Origin: JBNKVT01 sp050299335
Lineage (GTDB): Bacteria > Pseudomonadota > Alphaproteobacteria > Rhodobacterales > Rhodobacteraceae
Direction of reading: 5' to 3'
Assembly (NCBI GenBank): GCA_050299335.1
Contig: JBNKVT010000025.1
Span: 1-15,409 of the forward strand
DNA: 15,409 bases
Of the stretch, positions 6,600 through 14,430 are shown one piece after another; the first letter of the stretch is position 1; the number at the start of each line of letters is the position of its first letter. A program made the position numbers and the translations under genes. Below the pieces are notes generated by a model. The model saw only the letters and a program-made list of their open reading frames with translations. It searched no databases and was not told the DNA's origin.

Positions 6600-7475
6600 A
6601 TGGATATTAGGAACCACCGGATTGACGATATCTGGTTTGGCCAGACCAGCAATCTCAGCGGCACCCACCGAAACATTTCCCCCAAATTCATTGTCACGCA
6701 TTACACGACCGGCTGGGACGGCGCTTCGTCGCGCGATTGGCTGATGGGCGCGGCTGGGGGAACGAGCAACACAGACTCCAGCGCGCATGTCGTCATTGAT
6801 CGAGACGGCACTGCCTGGCAGATTGCGCCTTTCAACAGACGGGCATGGCATGCCGGGCCGTCGCGCTATGGTTCGCTTTCGGACATCAATTCGCATGGGG
6901 TCGGCCTCGAATTTGTCAATCCCGGCTGGCTGAAGCCCGATGGCAACGGAGGCTGGGTCGACTATTTCGGTAACCGCCGGACGACGCAGGACCTCAACAA
7001 TTTTGGCGGCTTCGAGCTTGCCCCGCATCCTCGCGTCGGAAGCGCTACCTATGCCTGGCCTCTCTATACCGAAGCACAGCTTGCCACGGGCCGGGCGATT
7101 GCGCTGGCGCTTATTGACAAATATCCGATCCAGGCGATCATCACCCATGAGGAAATCGACACGCGTGGATGGAAAACGGATCCCGGCCCGGCCTTTCCGC
7201 AAAGCGCCTTCATCGATCTTCTCGGTGAGGATTCCACCGACGACATCCTTTATGCTGTCAACGCAACCCGGCTCAATATTCGCGGGGGAGCCACGACCGG
7301 AGCCGAACGGATCGACCCGCCCGGTTCCCTTCCGCAAGACACAACCGTGAAGATCATTCGGGCCGAGGCCGGTTGGGCGTTCATCGAGGTTGTCCACCCC
7401 ACCGGAAACGAACCGGGTCTTGAAGCCGGTCTCAGGGGATGGGTCTCGATGACCTATCTCGACCGGATTTTCTGA
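6600..7475 (+). CDS. N-acetylmuramoyl-L-alanine amidase (Amidase_2/AmpD type) with C-terminal SH3 domain
   Basis: The product cleaves, by family, the amide bond between N-acetylmuramic acid and the peptide stem of peptidoglycan. Zinc ligands are visible: His34 in IVTHYTTG, His183 in ITHEEID and Asp194 in KTDPGPAF, with the helper Lys192. WHAG (83-86) and HGVGLEFVN (99-107) are further family motifs. Residues about 218-291 look like a bacterial SH3 (cell-wall-binding) domain: NATRLNIRGGATTG, then GWAFIEV and GWVSMTYL. I chose ATG 6600 because GGGAG lies six bases upstream; ATG 6597 or a TTG at 6567 are alternatives. There is no signal peptide, which resembles phage endolysins or recycling enzymes. 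It lies between leuD and leuC on the opposite strand, with visibly lower G+C than its neighbours, suggesting insertion. Confidence 0.88.
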   Translation: MDIRNHRIDDIWFGQTSNLSGTHRNISPKFIVTHYTTGWDGASSRDWLMGAAGGTSNTDSSAHVVIDRDGTAWQIAPFNRRAWHAGPSRYGSLSDINSHGVGLEFVNPGWLKPDGNGGWVDYFGNRRTTQDLNNFGGFELAPHPRVGSATYAWPLYTEAQLATGRAIALALIDKYPIQAIITHEEIDTRGWKTDPGPAFPQSAFIDLLGEDSTDDILYAVNATRLNIRGGATTGAERIDPPGSLPQDTTVKIIRAEAGWAFIEVVHPTGNEPGLEAGLRGWVSMTYLDRIF

Positions 7476-7488
7476 CGCTCTCATTGGC

Positions 7489-8910
7489 TCAGGCCGACAC
7501 CAGTTCCAAGTCACGCACATCCGTCAGCCTACCCGTAACCGCCGCTGCTGCCGCCATCGCCGGAGACATCAGGTGCGTCCGTCCGCCCCTGCCCTGCCGC
7601 CCTTCGAAATTGCGGTTCGAGGTGGCGGCACAGCGTTCGCCGGGGCTCAGCTGGTCGGGGTTCATGGCGAGACACATCGAACAGCCCGCCAGGCGCCATT
7701 CGAACCCGGCCTCGCGGAAGATATCCGCCAGACCTTCCTCCTCGGCCTGGGCGCGGACGAGGCCGGAACCCGGCACCACCATGGCGCGCAGCCCGTCCTT
7801 GATCTTCCTGCCCTTTAGCACGGTCGCCGCCGCCCGCAGATCCTCGATCCGGCCATTGGTGCAGGAGCCGATGAACACCGTGTCGATGGCCACATCCTGC
7901 AGCCGGGTGCCCGGGGTCAGACCCATGTAATCCAGCGACCGCCGCGCCGCCTCGACCTTGCCGCCCTTGAAGTCCTCGGGCGCGGGCACCACGCCGGTGA
8001 TCGGCAGCACGTCCTCGGGGCTTGTGCCCCAGGTCACGACCGGCGCGATCTCGGAGGCTTCCAGCACGATCACCTTGTCGAAATGCGCGCCATCGTCGGA
8101 TTTCAGCGTCTTCCAGTATTCGAGCGCCATCTCCCACTGCCCGCCCTTCGGCGCGTGGGGACGGCCCTTGACGTAGTCGAAGGTCTTCTGGTCCGGCGCG
8201 ATCAGTCCGGCCCGCGCCCCGCCTTCGATGGCCATGTTGCAGACGGTCATCCGGCCTTCCATGGACAGTTCCTCGATGGCCTGGCCACAATATTCGATCA
8301 CATGGCCGGTGCCACCGGCAGTGCCGGTCGCGCCGATAACCGACAGGGTGATGTCCTTGGCGGTCACGCCCGGCGGCAGCGAGCCCCGCACCTCGACCTT
8401 CATGTTCTTCGATTTCTTCTGGATCAGCGTCTGCGTCGCCAGCACATGCTCGACCTCCGATGTGCCGATCCCGTGGGCCAGCGCCCCGAAGGCCCCATGG
8501 GTCGCCGTATGGCTGTCGCCGCAGACCACCGTCATGCCGGGCAGCGTCCACCCCTGCTCGGGGCCGACGATATGGACGATCCCCTGCCGGACATCCGAGA
8601 CCGGATAGTAGTGAATGCCAAAATCCCTGGCGTTCTTGTCGAGGGCGGCCACCTGAATGCGGCTGTCCTCGGTCATCTGCTCGGGGTTCTCGCGGCCCGC
8701 CGTGGTCGGGACGTTATGATCCGGCACCGCAATGGTTTTCTCGGGCGCCCGGACCGTGCGACCGGCCATGCGCAGGCCTTCGAAGGCCTGCGGGCTGGTC
8801 ACCTCATGGACCAGATGGCGGTCGATATACAGAAGACAGGTCCCGTCGGGCTGTTCATCAACCAGATGGGCGTCCCAGATCTTGTCGTAAAGGGTTTTCG
8901 GCTGTGACAT
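7489..8910 (-). CDS. leuC: 3-isopropylmalate dehydratase large subunit
   Basis: LeuC is the [4Fe-4S] aconitase-like large subunit of isopropylmalate isomerase; it acts with LeuD in the cytoplasm. The 473-residue length is standard. The cluster cysteines are visible at 350 (FIGSCTNGR), 410 and 413 (GCSMCLAMNPD), matching the family spacing. Other signatures are LYIDRHLVHEVTSPQAFEGL, VPDHNVPT, CGDSHTATHGAFGALAHGIG and EGGARAGLIAPD. The ATG at 8910 fits the family start, although no strong Shine-Dalgarno precedes it. Upstream on the same strand, with small gaps, are a 28-codon ORF, a VOC protein and an asparaginase, so leuC may be read from a promoter near 10480. Its 3' end converges on the amidase gene with only 13 bp between stops. 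Confidence 0.98.
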   Translation of the reverse strand: MSQPKTLYDKIWDAHLVDEQPDGTCLLYIDRHLVHEVTSPQAFEGLRMAGRTVRAPEKTIAVPDHNVPTTAGRENPEQMTEDSRIQVAALDKNARDFGIHYYPVSDVRQGIVHIVGPEQGWTLPGMTVVCGDSHTATHGAFGALAHGIGTSEVEHVLATQTLIQKKSKNMKVEVRGSLPPGVTAKDITLSVIGATGTAGGTGHVIEYCGQAIEELSMEGRMTVCNMAIEGGARAGLIAPDQKTFDYVKGRPHAPKGGQWEMALEYWKTLKSDDGAHFDKVIVLEASEIAPVVTWGTSPEDVLPITGVVPAPEDFKGGKVEAARRSLDYMGLTPGTRLQDVAIDTVFIGSCTNGRIEDLRAAATVLKGRKIKDGLRAMVVPGSGLVRAQAEEEGLADIFREAGFEWRLAGCSMCLAMNPDQLSPGERCAATSNRNFEGRQGRGGRTHLMSPAMAAAAAVTGRLTDVRDLELVSA

Positions 8911-8934
8911 TGGCTTGGCTCGCTTCGCTAAGGT

Positions 8935-8953
8935 GGCAGTAGGCAGATGGCAG
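8935..8953. repeat. Three tandem GGCAG units with 7-bp period
   Basis: GGCAG occurs at 8935-8939, 8942-8946 and 8949-8953, in the 53-bp gap just upstream of leuC. On the minus (leuC) strand this reads CTGCC three times. The repeat lies in the leuC 5' leader. Function unknown. Confidence 0.5.
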
Positions 8954-8963
8954 GCGGTCCCGC

Positions 8964-9050
8964 TCAGCCGCGGGCGCGCCGCGTCACCATCTCGCCGTAG
9001 AAGCGCCAGGGCAGGCGCGAGCGGTCGTCCATGTCGATGATCCGTGTCAT
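8964..9050 (-). CDS. Possible 28-residue protein upstream of leuC
   Basis: A short ORF starts with ATG 10 bp after the stop of the VOC gene and ends 53 bp before leuC. Its product (MTRIIDMDDRSRLPWRF, then YGEMVTRRARG) has an acidic N-terminal part and a basic C-terminal end, with no signal peptide and no membrane segment. Only a weak GAGCGGG ribosome site precedes it. It is not a leucine leader peptide: it has a single leucine codon. I do not recognise it. Its position tightly inside an apparent transcription unit and its varied residue content make it plausible, but it could be chance. Confidence 0.4.
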   Translation of the reverse strand: MTRIIDMDDRSRLPWRFYGEMVTRRARG

Positions 9051-9060
9051 GCGCCCGCTC

Positions 9061-9465
9061 TTACTCCGATTCCGCTGGCCGGGCAAGCTGCAGCAGGTCC
9101 CAGCGGTTGCCGAAAGGGTCCTGAAAGACCACGACCTTGCCATAGGGCTCGTCGCGCGGCGCTTCCTCGAAATGGACACCGGCGAGCTTCATCAGCGAAT
9201 AATCCCGCTCGAAATCATCCGTCTGAAGGAACAGGAACACCCGTCCACCGGTCTGGTCGCCGGTGCGCAACTTTTGTCGCTCGCTGTCCGCGCGGGCCAG
9301 CAACAGCCGCGTCTCGCCGCCCGGCGGGGCGATGGTGACCCAGCGTTTGTGACCCTGATCGATATCTTCGATCAGCTCGAACCCCAGCGTGCCGACATAG
9401 AAATCGAGCGCCCGGTCGTAATCGGGCACCAGAAGGGCGACCATGGCGATATGCTGTTTCATCAT
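9061..9465 (-). CDS. VOC (glyoxalase/bleomycin-resistance fold) family protein
   Basis: The 134-residue protein has the two-module VOC fold. The first module opens IAMVALLVPDYDRALDFYVGTLGFEL and contains Glu51 in PPGGETRLLL. The second contains VFLFLQTDDFERDYSLM and closes with VVFQDPFGNRWDLLQL. His5 and Glu51 are candidate metal ligands. The closing position, usually Glu in metal-dependent members (WELVE-like), is Asp or Gln here, so metal binding is uncertain. Members include lyases, dioxygenases and drug-binding proteins; the substrate cannot be assigned. The start follows AAGGA and lies 6 bp past the asparaginase stop, so the two are probably cotranscribed. Confidence 0.85.
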   Translation of the reverse strand: MMKQHIAMVALLVPDYDRALDFYVGTLGFELIEDIDQGHKRWVTIAPPGGETRLLLARADSERQKLRTGDQTGGRVFLFLQTDDFERDYSLMKLAGVHFEEAPRDEPYGKVVVFQDPFGNRWDLLQLARPAESE

Positions 9466-9471
9466 GCGTCC

Positions 9472-10476
9472 TTATTGCGGCCCGGCATAGAGCGTCTCGG
9501 CCGCGGCCACATGCCCGACCAGCAGCTTGCGCCAGTTCCGGGTCTCGACATTGGCCCGGGCCTGCACCGCAGGGTGCTCTTTCTCTAGCAGGCCAGTCCG
9601 TACCAGAAGGGCGGCAATTGCGGCTTCGGAGGCCCGCGTCGCCCCGTCCTCGATCTTCAGCGCGATCCCGAGCCGCTTTTCCTTCAGGATCGCCACGAAC
9701 ACACCCTCGGCTCCGGTCTTGACCACGCCGCGCCCGGCCATGGCCTTCCCGAGCTCGGTACAGGCCCGGCCTTCGCCGGCAATCAGATCGGGGTGCGCAG
9801 CCATCGCGTCATAAAGCTGCTCAACCGCCGCCGCCCGCACCGAGCCCAGCGCTTCGGGGATGGTAAACTTCGCCATTGCCCGCGCCAGCCCGCTCAGGGA
9901 GGTCAGGAAATTCGGCGCCGAACAGCCATCTATGGCGAAGCCGGGCGAGGCCTCGCCGGTCATCTCTTCGAAGGCCGCAAGGGCGGCCTTTTGCACCGGA
10001 TGATCGGGATCGATATATTCCGCCCCGCCACCCAGACGCGTCCGGGCGGTCAGAAACCCGGCATGCTTGCCCGAACAATTGTTGTGCAACTGCCCCGGGC
10101 CGCCGCCGTCACGCACGCGGCGCCGCGCCGCCTTGTCATCGGGCATATGCGCCCCGCAGCGCAGATCGTCCTCGCCCAGTCCCAGCCGTCCCAGCCATTC
10201 GGCCACCCGGCCGGTGTGTTGCGCCCCGCCCTGATGCGAGGCACAGGCCAGCGCCAGTTCCTCGGGGCCCAGCCCGACCTCTGCCGCAGCACCGCTTTCG
10301 ATCAGCGGCAGCGCCTGCACCATCTTGCATGACGAGCGGGGGTAGATCACCACGCCGGGATCGCCCCAGGCCTCGACCACATCACCGCGTGCATCCACGA
10401 TCACCGCGTGGCCGCGATGGACCGATTCGACGCGATCGCCGCGCCAGACCTCTGCCAAAATGGGGGGTATCGTCAT
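9472..10476 (-). CDS. L-asparaginase, Rhizobium etli type (AnsA/ReAV-like family)
   Basis: The 334-residue product matches the asparaginase family typified by Rhizobium etli, which hydrolyses asparagine to aspartate and ammonia and is unrelated to E. coli AnsA/AnsB. The serine/lysine pair sits in PRSSCKMVQ (Ser48, Lys51), Ser80 in CASHQGG, and the cysteine/lysine motif in HNNCSGKHAGFL (Cys134, Lys137). A further cysteine lies in IDGCSAPNF (Cys185). These match the residues known in the R. etli enzyme almost position for position. I chose ATG 10476 because GGAG lies about six bases upstream and the protein then begins MTIPPILAEVWRGD; the frame stays open 16 codons upstream. It appears to head a unit continuing into VOC, the 28-codon ORF and leuC. 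A cytoplasmic location is likely, as no signal peptide is seen. Confidence 0.9.
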   Translation of the reverse strand: MTIPPILAEVWRGDRVESVHRGHAVIVDARGDVVEAWGDPGVVIYPRSSCKMVQALPLIESGAAAEVGLGPEELALACASHQGGAQHTGRVAEWLGRLGLGEDDLRCGAHMPDDKAARRRVRDGGGPGQLHNNCSGKHAGFLTARTRLGGGAEYIDPDHPVQKAALAAFEEMTGEASPGFAIDGCSAPNFLTSLSGLARAMAKFTIPEALGSVRAAAVEQLYDAMAAHPDLIAGEGRACTELGKAMAGRGVVKTGAEGVFVAILKEKRLGIALKIEDGATRASEAAIAALLVRTGLLEKEHPAVQARANVETRNWRKLLVGHVAAAETLYAGPQ

Positions 10477-10686
10477 GCCTGTCTCCGTCCGGCCCGCAGC
10501 GCTCCGGTCAACTGCAAACTGCAACCTTCCGTAAAAATCCGCCGCATGGGGTAAAATCTCCGCAAGGGACTAGCATTCCGCGTGCCAGTTTGGCTAGGGT
10601 AAGTCCCGAGCGGTTCAACCAAGCAAAAGACCGGGTCCGGCGAGGCAGGACATCACTACCCGAACGGACCGGCGAAGGGTGACATA

Positions 10687-11211
10687 ATGAGCAAATCAGC
10701 AGCGATTGCGGGCCTGCTTCTGATCCTCGCGGGATCCGCGGCAGCCCAGGAAAGCCGGAGCGTCGACGGGTTCGACGACTGGGCCGTCTTCAACACCTCC
10801 GACCCCAAGGAATGCTACATCGTCTCGCAGCCCAAGACCTGGGAGGCGACACGGGGCGGCAACCGGGTCTCGGTCAATCGCGGCGACATCCGGCTCTTCG
10901 TCACCACCCAGCCTGCGACCGGGGTCACCAACGAGGTCTCCTACACCTCGGGCTACCCGTTCCGCGAGAATTCCACCGTCTCGGTGCAGATCGGGGCAGA
11001 CACCCACCAGATGAATGTCGGCACCGGCAATTCGCGGGAATGGGCCTGGACCCCCTCGCCCGACAATGACGCCGCCCTGATCGAAAGCATGAAGAAGGGT
11101 GCCGACGCCATCGTCACCGCCGTCTCGGCGCGTGGCACCACCACCAGGGACACGTTTTCGCTGATCGGCTTTTCCGCCGCCCTTGAAAAGGCCGGCGAAC
11201 TCTGTAAATAG
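10687..11211 (+). CDS. IalB-like (invasion-associated locus B family) exported protein
   Basis: The 174-residue protein has a clear signal peptide (hydrophobic stretch about 6-19, cleavage after SAAA/AQE near residue 20), so it is periplasmic or outer-membrane associated. The mature part has the IalB-type pattern: an early DDWAVF, a cysteine in KECYIVSQPK, regular beta-rich segments, and a final cysteine two residues from the end (GELCK). The two cysteines probably form a disulfide. The family is named after a Bartonella invasion protein, but most alphaproteobacterial members are free-living proteins of unknown role. The ATG at 10687 has AAGGGTGA upstream. A hairpin past the stop separates it from rlmN, though readthrough is likely given the same strand and 72-bp gap. 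Confidence 0.75.
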   Translation: MSKSAAIAGLLLILAGSAAAQESRSVDGFDDWAVFNTSDPKECYIVSQPKTWEATRGGNRVSVNRGDIRLFVTTQPATGVTNEVSYTSGYPFRENSTVSVQIGADTHQMNVGTGNSREWAWTPSPDNDAALIESMKKGADAIVTAVSARGTTTRDTFSLIGFSAALEKAGELCK

Positions 11212-11235
11212 CGCCAAAACGCGATCCGTGCTATG

Positions 11236-11262
11236 AACGCCTCCTGCCGCCCGGGAGGCGTT
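11236..11262 (+). terminator. Hairpin between IalB-like gene and rlmN
   Basis: AACGCCTCC (11236-11244) pairs with GGAGGCGTT (11254-11262) around a 9-nt loop, followed by TTCGATTT. The T-tract is weak. It is probably a partial terminator or attenuating hairpin. It occupies the only upstream in-frame start of rlmN (11233), which argues for the later start at 11284. Confidence 0.6.
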
Positions 11263-11283
11263 TCGATTTCAAGGGCCCCGAAG

Positions 11284-12447
11284 ATGAATGTGCCGATCAC
11301 CCCCGACAGCCTGACCATCCCCCGCAAGGAGGCCGCCCCGGCACGCCCCAACCTTATCGGCATGACCCGGGACCAGATGAAGGCGGCGCTGATCGAGGCC
11401 GGGACGCCCGAGAAACAGGCCAAGATGCGTCTCACCCAGGTCTGGCACTGGGTCTATCATCGCGGGGTGCGCGAGTTCGACGCCATGACCAACCTCGCCA
11501 AGACCTACCGCGCGATGCTGGCCGAGCACTTCACCCTCGATCGGCCGGAGATCGTGACCAAACAAGTCTCCGAGGACGGCACCCGCAAATACCTCCTCCG
11601 CATCGCCGGCGGCCACGAGGTCGAAACCGTCTACATCCCCGAAGAGGAACGCGGCACCCTCTGCGTCTCGTCCCAGGTCGGCTGCACGCTGACCTGCTCC
11701 TTCTGCCACACCGGCACCCAGAAACTCGTCCGCAACCTCACCCCGTCCGAGATCGTCGGCCAGCTGATGGTCGCCCGCGACGACCTCGACGAATGGTCCC
11801 GCGACCCCGAGGCCAAGCGGCTGGTCTCCAACATCGTGCTGATGGGCATGGGCGAACCCTTGTACAACACCGACAATGTCCGCGACGCCATGCAGATCGT
11901 CATGGACGGCGACGGCATCGCCCTGTCCCGCCGCCGCATCACCCTGTCGACCTCCGGCGTCGTCCCCGAAATCGCCCGCGTCGGCGAAGAAATCGGCTGC
12001 CTCCTCGCCATCTCCTTCCACGCCACCACCGACGAGGTCCGCGACAGGCTGGTCCCGATCAACAAGCGCTGGAACATCGAGACGCTGCTGAACGCGCTGC
12101 GCGCCTATCCCGGCCTGTCGAACACCGCCCGGATCACCTTCGAATATGTCATGCTGAAGGACGTCAACGATACGGACGCCGACGCCCGCCGGTTGGTGAA
12201 ACTGATCTCCGGCATCCCCGCCAAGATCAACCTCATCCCCTTCAACCCCTGGCCCGGCGCGCCCTACGAGCGCTCCACCTGGGACCGCATCGAGCGCTTC
12301 GCCGACATCGTCCACAAGGCAGGCTACGCCTCGCCGATCCGCCGCCCCCGCGGCGAGGACATCATGGCCGCCTGCGGCCAGCTGAAATCCGAAACCGAAC
12401 GCGCCCGCAAATCCCGGGCCGAGATCGCGGCGGAGACTGGTCTATAA
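11284..12447 (+). CDS. rlmN: Dual-specificity RNA methyltransferase RlmN
   Basis: RlmN is a radical-SAM enzyme that methylates C2 of adenosine 2503 in 23S rRNA and of adenosine 37 in some tRNAs. The 387-residue product carries the radical-SAM cluster cysteines 134, 138 and 141 (GCTLTCSFCHTG). Cys127 (LCVSSQ) and Cys364 (MAACGQL) are the catalytic pair, each nine residues later than in E. coli RlmN. MGMGEPLYN and RRITLSTSGVVP are further family signatures, and INLIPFNPWPG lies near the C terminus. I chose ATG 11284; an in-frame ATG at 11233 lies within a terminator-like hairpin and adds unconserved residues. It follows the IalB-like gene and converges on the DUF1304 gene, with 34 bp between stops. 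Confidence 0.97.
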   Translation: MNVPITPDSLTIPRKEAAPARPNLIGMTRDQMKAALIEAGTPEKQAKMRLTQVWHWVYHRGVREFDAMTNLAKTYRAMLAEHFTLDRPEIVTKQVSEDGTRKYLLRIAGGHEVETVYIPEEERGTLCVSSQVGCTLTCSFCHTGTQKLVRNLTPSEIVGQLMVARDDLDEWSRDPEAKRLVSNIVLMGMGEPLYNTDNVRDAMQIVMDGDGIALSRRRITLSTSGVVPEIARVGEEIGCLLAISFHATTDEVRDRLVPINKRWNIETLLNALRAYPGLSNTARITFEYVMLKDVNDTDADARRLVKLISGIPAKINLIPFNPWPGAPYERSTWDRIERFADIVHKAGYASPIRRPRGEDIMAACGQLKSETERARKSRAEIAAETGL

Positions 12448-12481
12448 AGTCCGGACAGCGAAAGCCTGGTTGCGCAGTCGG

Positions 12482-12862
12482 TTACGCATCGGCCATCACC
12501 TGGAAAGCAAGCGTTACCAGGGCAACCACCGCCGGAAGGGCTTGAACCAAAAGGATGGTTCGGGAAACAGTGGCCGCACCGAAGGCGCCGGCCACGATCA
12601 CGCAACTCAGAAAGAACACCGCAATCGCCTGTCCGGCTTCGGGCGCGCCGACCGGGATCAGCGACCAGATCAGACCGGCGGCAAGGAACCCGTTATAGAG
12701 CCCCTGATTGGCCGCCAGGGTTTTCGATTTCACGGCGAATTCCGGCTCCGTCCTGAAAACCTTCATGCCCAGCGGCTTGTCCCACTGAAACATCTCCAGC
12801 CAGAGAAACGCCAGATGCAGGACCGCAACCAGGGCAATGAGGATCTGCGACAAGACGGACAT
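12482..12862 (-). CDS. DUF1304 family membrane protein
   Basis: The 126-residue product fits DUF1304, small integral membrane proteins of unknown function. It has about four hydrophobic segments: residues 4-26 (LSQILIALVAVLHLAFLWLEMF), 55-70 (NGFLAAGLIWSLIP), 75-96 (GQAIAVFFLSCVIVAGAFGAA) and 102-123. Conserved-looking HLAFLWLEMFQW and ANQGLYNGFLAAGL are the family's hallmarks. ATG 12862 is preceded by GGAGA; the frame is open 60 codons further upstream but that part looks non-coding. It is convergent with rlmN and divergent from the L,D-transpeptidase gene. Confidence 0.85.
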   Translation of the reverse strand: MSVLSQILIALVAVLHLAFLWLEMFQWDKPLGMKVFRTEPEFAVKSKTLAANQGLYNGFLAAGLIWSLIPVGAPEAGQAIAVFFLSCVIVAGAFGAATVSRTILLVQALPAVVALVTLAFQVMADA

Positions 12863-13106
12863 GACGGTCTCCGGTTCGATGACATTCGGCGCTGGAGCGG
12901 ATGGTCGCGGCCATTGCACATGTTGCTTGCGGAAATTCACGCCTGACCTAACGTCATCCGCACCTATCGGCAAGTATTGTGCCGCGTTTGCAACAAGCCC
13001 GGCCAACCCTATTTCGTGATTTGCCCGTTCCTTGCCATTCATTTACCAATATTAAACCCTAACCCCAAAAGCTGCGGTAACAGCAGCATTGTACATGAGG
13101 CAGTGT

Positions 13107-13610
13107 ATGTTCAGTTCGAAATCCAGGGCGCATCGCCGTGCGTTCATCGCCGGGGCGTCGGCCCTCGCGGTGGCGGGATGCGCGGCGCCCCTCCCCCCGG
13201 TGGCCAATCATGTCGTGGTGCGGAAATCCTCACGGCAATTGCTGCTTCTGAGCGGCAACGAGGCGCTGAAGACCTACACGGTCAATCTCGGCTTCACGCC
13301 GCAAGGTCACAAGGAACGCTACGGAGACGGACGCACCCCCGAGGGCCGCTACTATATCGACCGCCGCAACCCGCGCAGCAATTACCATCTGAGCCTCGGC
13401 ATCAACTACCCCAACGCCGCCGATGTGGCCCGCGCCCGGGCGGCGGGTGTCGATCCGGGCAATGACATCTTCATCCATGGCGGCCCGCGCCTGACCCGCG
13501 ACCGGAACCGTCCCGACTGGACCGCCGGTTGCATCGCCGTTTCCGATCCCGAGATCGAGGAAATCTGGGCCATGGTGCCCCTCGGCACCCCTGTCACCAT
13601 CTACGCCTGA
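13107..13610 (+). CDS. L,D-transpeptidase (YkuD) family lipoprotein
   Basis: L,D-transpeptidases make 3-3 crosslinks in peptidoglycan or attach proteins to it; members of this compact type may also act as hydrolases. The 167-residue product has a lipoprotein signal (AHRRAFIAGASALAVAGC) with lipobox VAGC and lipidation at Cys25. The paired arginines suggest possible Tat export. The catalytic domain is from about 35-167. GDGRTPEGRYYI precedes the active site, and IHGGP (His124) pairs with TAGCIAV (Cys142). I chose ATG 13107 because GAGG lies six bases before it; ATG 13095 or TTG 13089 would add a few residues without a good ribosome site. It is convergent with lipB across a strong hairpin. Confidence 0.9.
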   Translation: MFSSKSRAHRRAFIAGASALAVAGCAAPLPPVANHVVVRKSSRQLLLLSGNEALKTYTVNLGFTPQGHKERYGDGRTPEGRYYIDRRNPRSNYHLSLGINYPNAADVARARAAGVDPGNDIFIHGGPRLTRDRNRPDWTAGCIAVSDPEIEEIWAMVPLGTPVTIYA

Positions 13611-13628
13611 GGTTTCCCCCCCGGCGCC

Positions 13629-13651
13629 CCCCTCTCCCCCTGGGAGAGGGG
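13629..13651. terminator. Strong CT/AG hairpin between convergent genes
   Basis: CCCCTCTCCC (13629-13638) pairs perfectly with GGGAGAGGGG (13642-13651) around a 3-nt loop, followed by a further G-rich/AGAGG stretch and TTTT (13664-13667) on the plus strand. It lies between the stops of the L,D-transpeptidase and lipB genes and may act as a terminator for either. The motif resembles a CT-rich palindromic repeat often scattered in proteobacterial intergenic DNA, so it may also be a dispersed REP-like element. Confidence 0.6.
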
Positions 13652-13676
13652 CCGGGGGAGAGGTTTTGGCAAGGGT

Positions 13677-14327
13677 CTACCCCCCGAACACCTCGTCAAA
13701 CGCCGCCTTCAGCGCCAGATCGACATCCGCCATCGTCACCGGCAGGCCGAGATCGACCAGCGACGTCACCCCGTAATCATCGATCCCGCAGGGCACGATC
13801 GCGTCGTAGTGCGCCAGATCAGGCTCGACATTCAGCGAAATCCCGTGAAACGCCACCCATTTCCTTAAGCGCACCCCTATCGCCGCGATCTTGTCCTCCG
13901 CCGGACTGCCATCGGCCAGCGGCGGCTTTTCGGGCCGCACCACCCAGACCCCGACCCGGCCCTCGCGCCGCTCGCCAACCACGTTGAACCGCCCCAGCGT
14001 CCGGATGATCCACTCTTCCAGCTGCCTGACATAGGCCCTGACATCCCGCCCCCGCCGGTTGAGATCGAGCATCGCATAGGCCACCCGCTGCCCCGGCCCG
14101 TGATAGGTATACTGCCCGCCCCTGCGGGTTGCATGCACCTCGAACCGCCCCGGCGCCACCAGATCCTCGACCCGCGCACTGGTCCCGGCGGTGATCAGCG
14201 GCGGATGCTCCAACAGCCACACCGCCTCCCCCGCACTGCCGTCGAGTATCCCCGCCACCCGCCGGTCCATCTCGACCAGCGCGTCGTCGTAGGCAACCGG
14301 CAGCGCAGAGGTGATCCATTCAACCAT
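13677..14327 (-). CDS. lipB: Lipoyl(octanoyl) transferase
   Basis: LipB moves octanoate from octanoyl-ACP to the lipoyl domains of 2-oxoacid dehydrogenases and the glycine cleavage system; LipA then inserts sulfur. The 216-residue product has the family motif RRGGQYTYHGPGQRVAY. It has KIAAIGVRLRKW with Lys146 and PCGIDDYGVTSL with Cys180. The 34-residue Lys-Cys spacing equals that of E. coli LipB (Lys135, Cys169). I chose ATG 14327, giving MVEWITSALPVAYDDAL; the ribosome site is weak (ACGGGATG) and the frame stays open 36 codons upstream without family similarity. It is divergent from the tRNA-Leu gene and stands alone. Confidence 0.96.
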   Translation of the reverse strand: MVEWITSALPVAYDDALVEMDRRVAGILDGSAGEAVWLLEHPPLITAGTSARVEDLVAPGRFEVHATRRGGQYTYHGPGQRVAYAMLDLNRRGRDVRAYVRQLEEWIIRTLGRFNVVGERREGRVGVWVVRPEKPPLADGSPAEDKIAAIGVRLRKWVAFHGISLNVEPDLAHYDAIVPCGIDDYGVTSLVDLGLPVTMADVDLALKAAFDEVFGG

Positions 14328-14430
14328 AGTCGACACATCCCGTAGGGACAGAAAACATGAGCCGGGGATAGCCCTGCCCGCCCCCGAATGCAAAGCCCGA
14401 ATGAAACCCCGAAATCCCGCAACTTCCCCC

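Noticed and set aside
7529..8551. 340-codon minus-strand frame inside leuC
   Set aside because: It is an alternative frame of leuC; the arginine- and glycine-rich product is an artefact.
8964..9050. Leucine attenuator/leader peptide upstream of leuC
   Set aside because: The short ORF has only one leucine codon and no terminator/antiterminator pair follows.
8964..9179. 71-codon frame upstream of leuC
   Set aside because: Its first part overlaps the VOC gene in a different frame; only the final 28 codons (from 9050) were kept as a possible small ORF.
11269..12315. 348-codon minus-strand open frame
   Set aside because: It is the antisense shadow of rlmN, dominated by Gly, Asp, Val and Ala; rlmN is certain.
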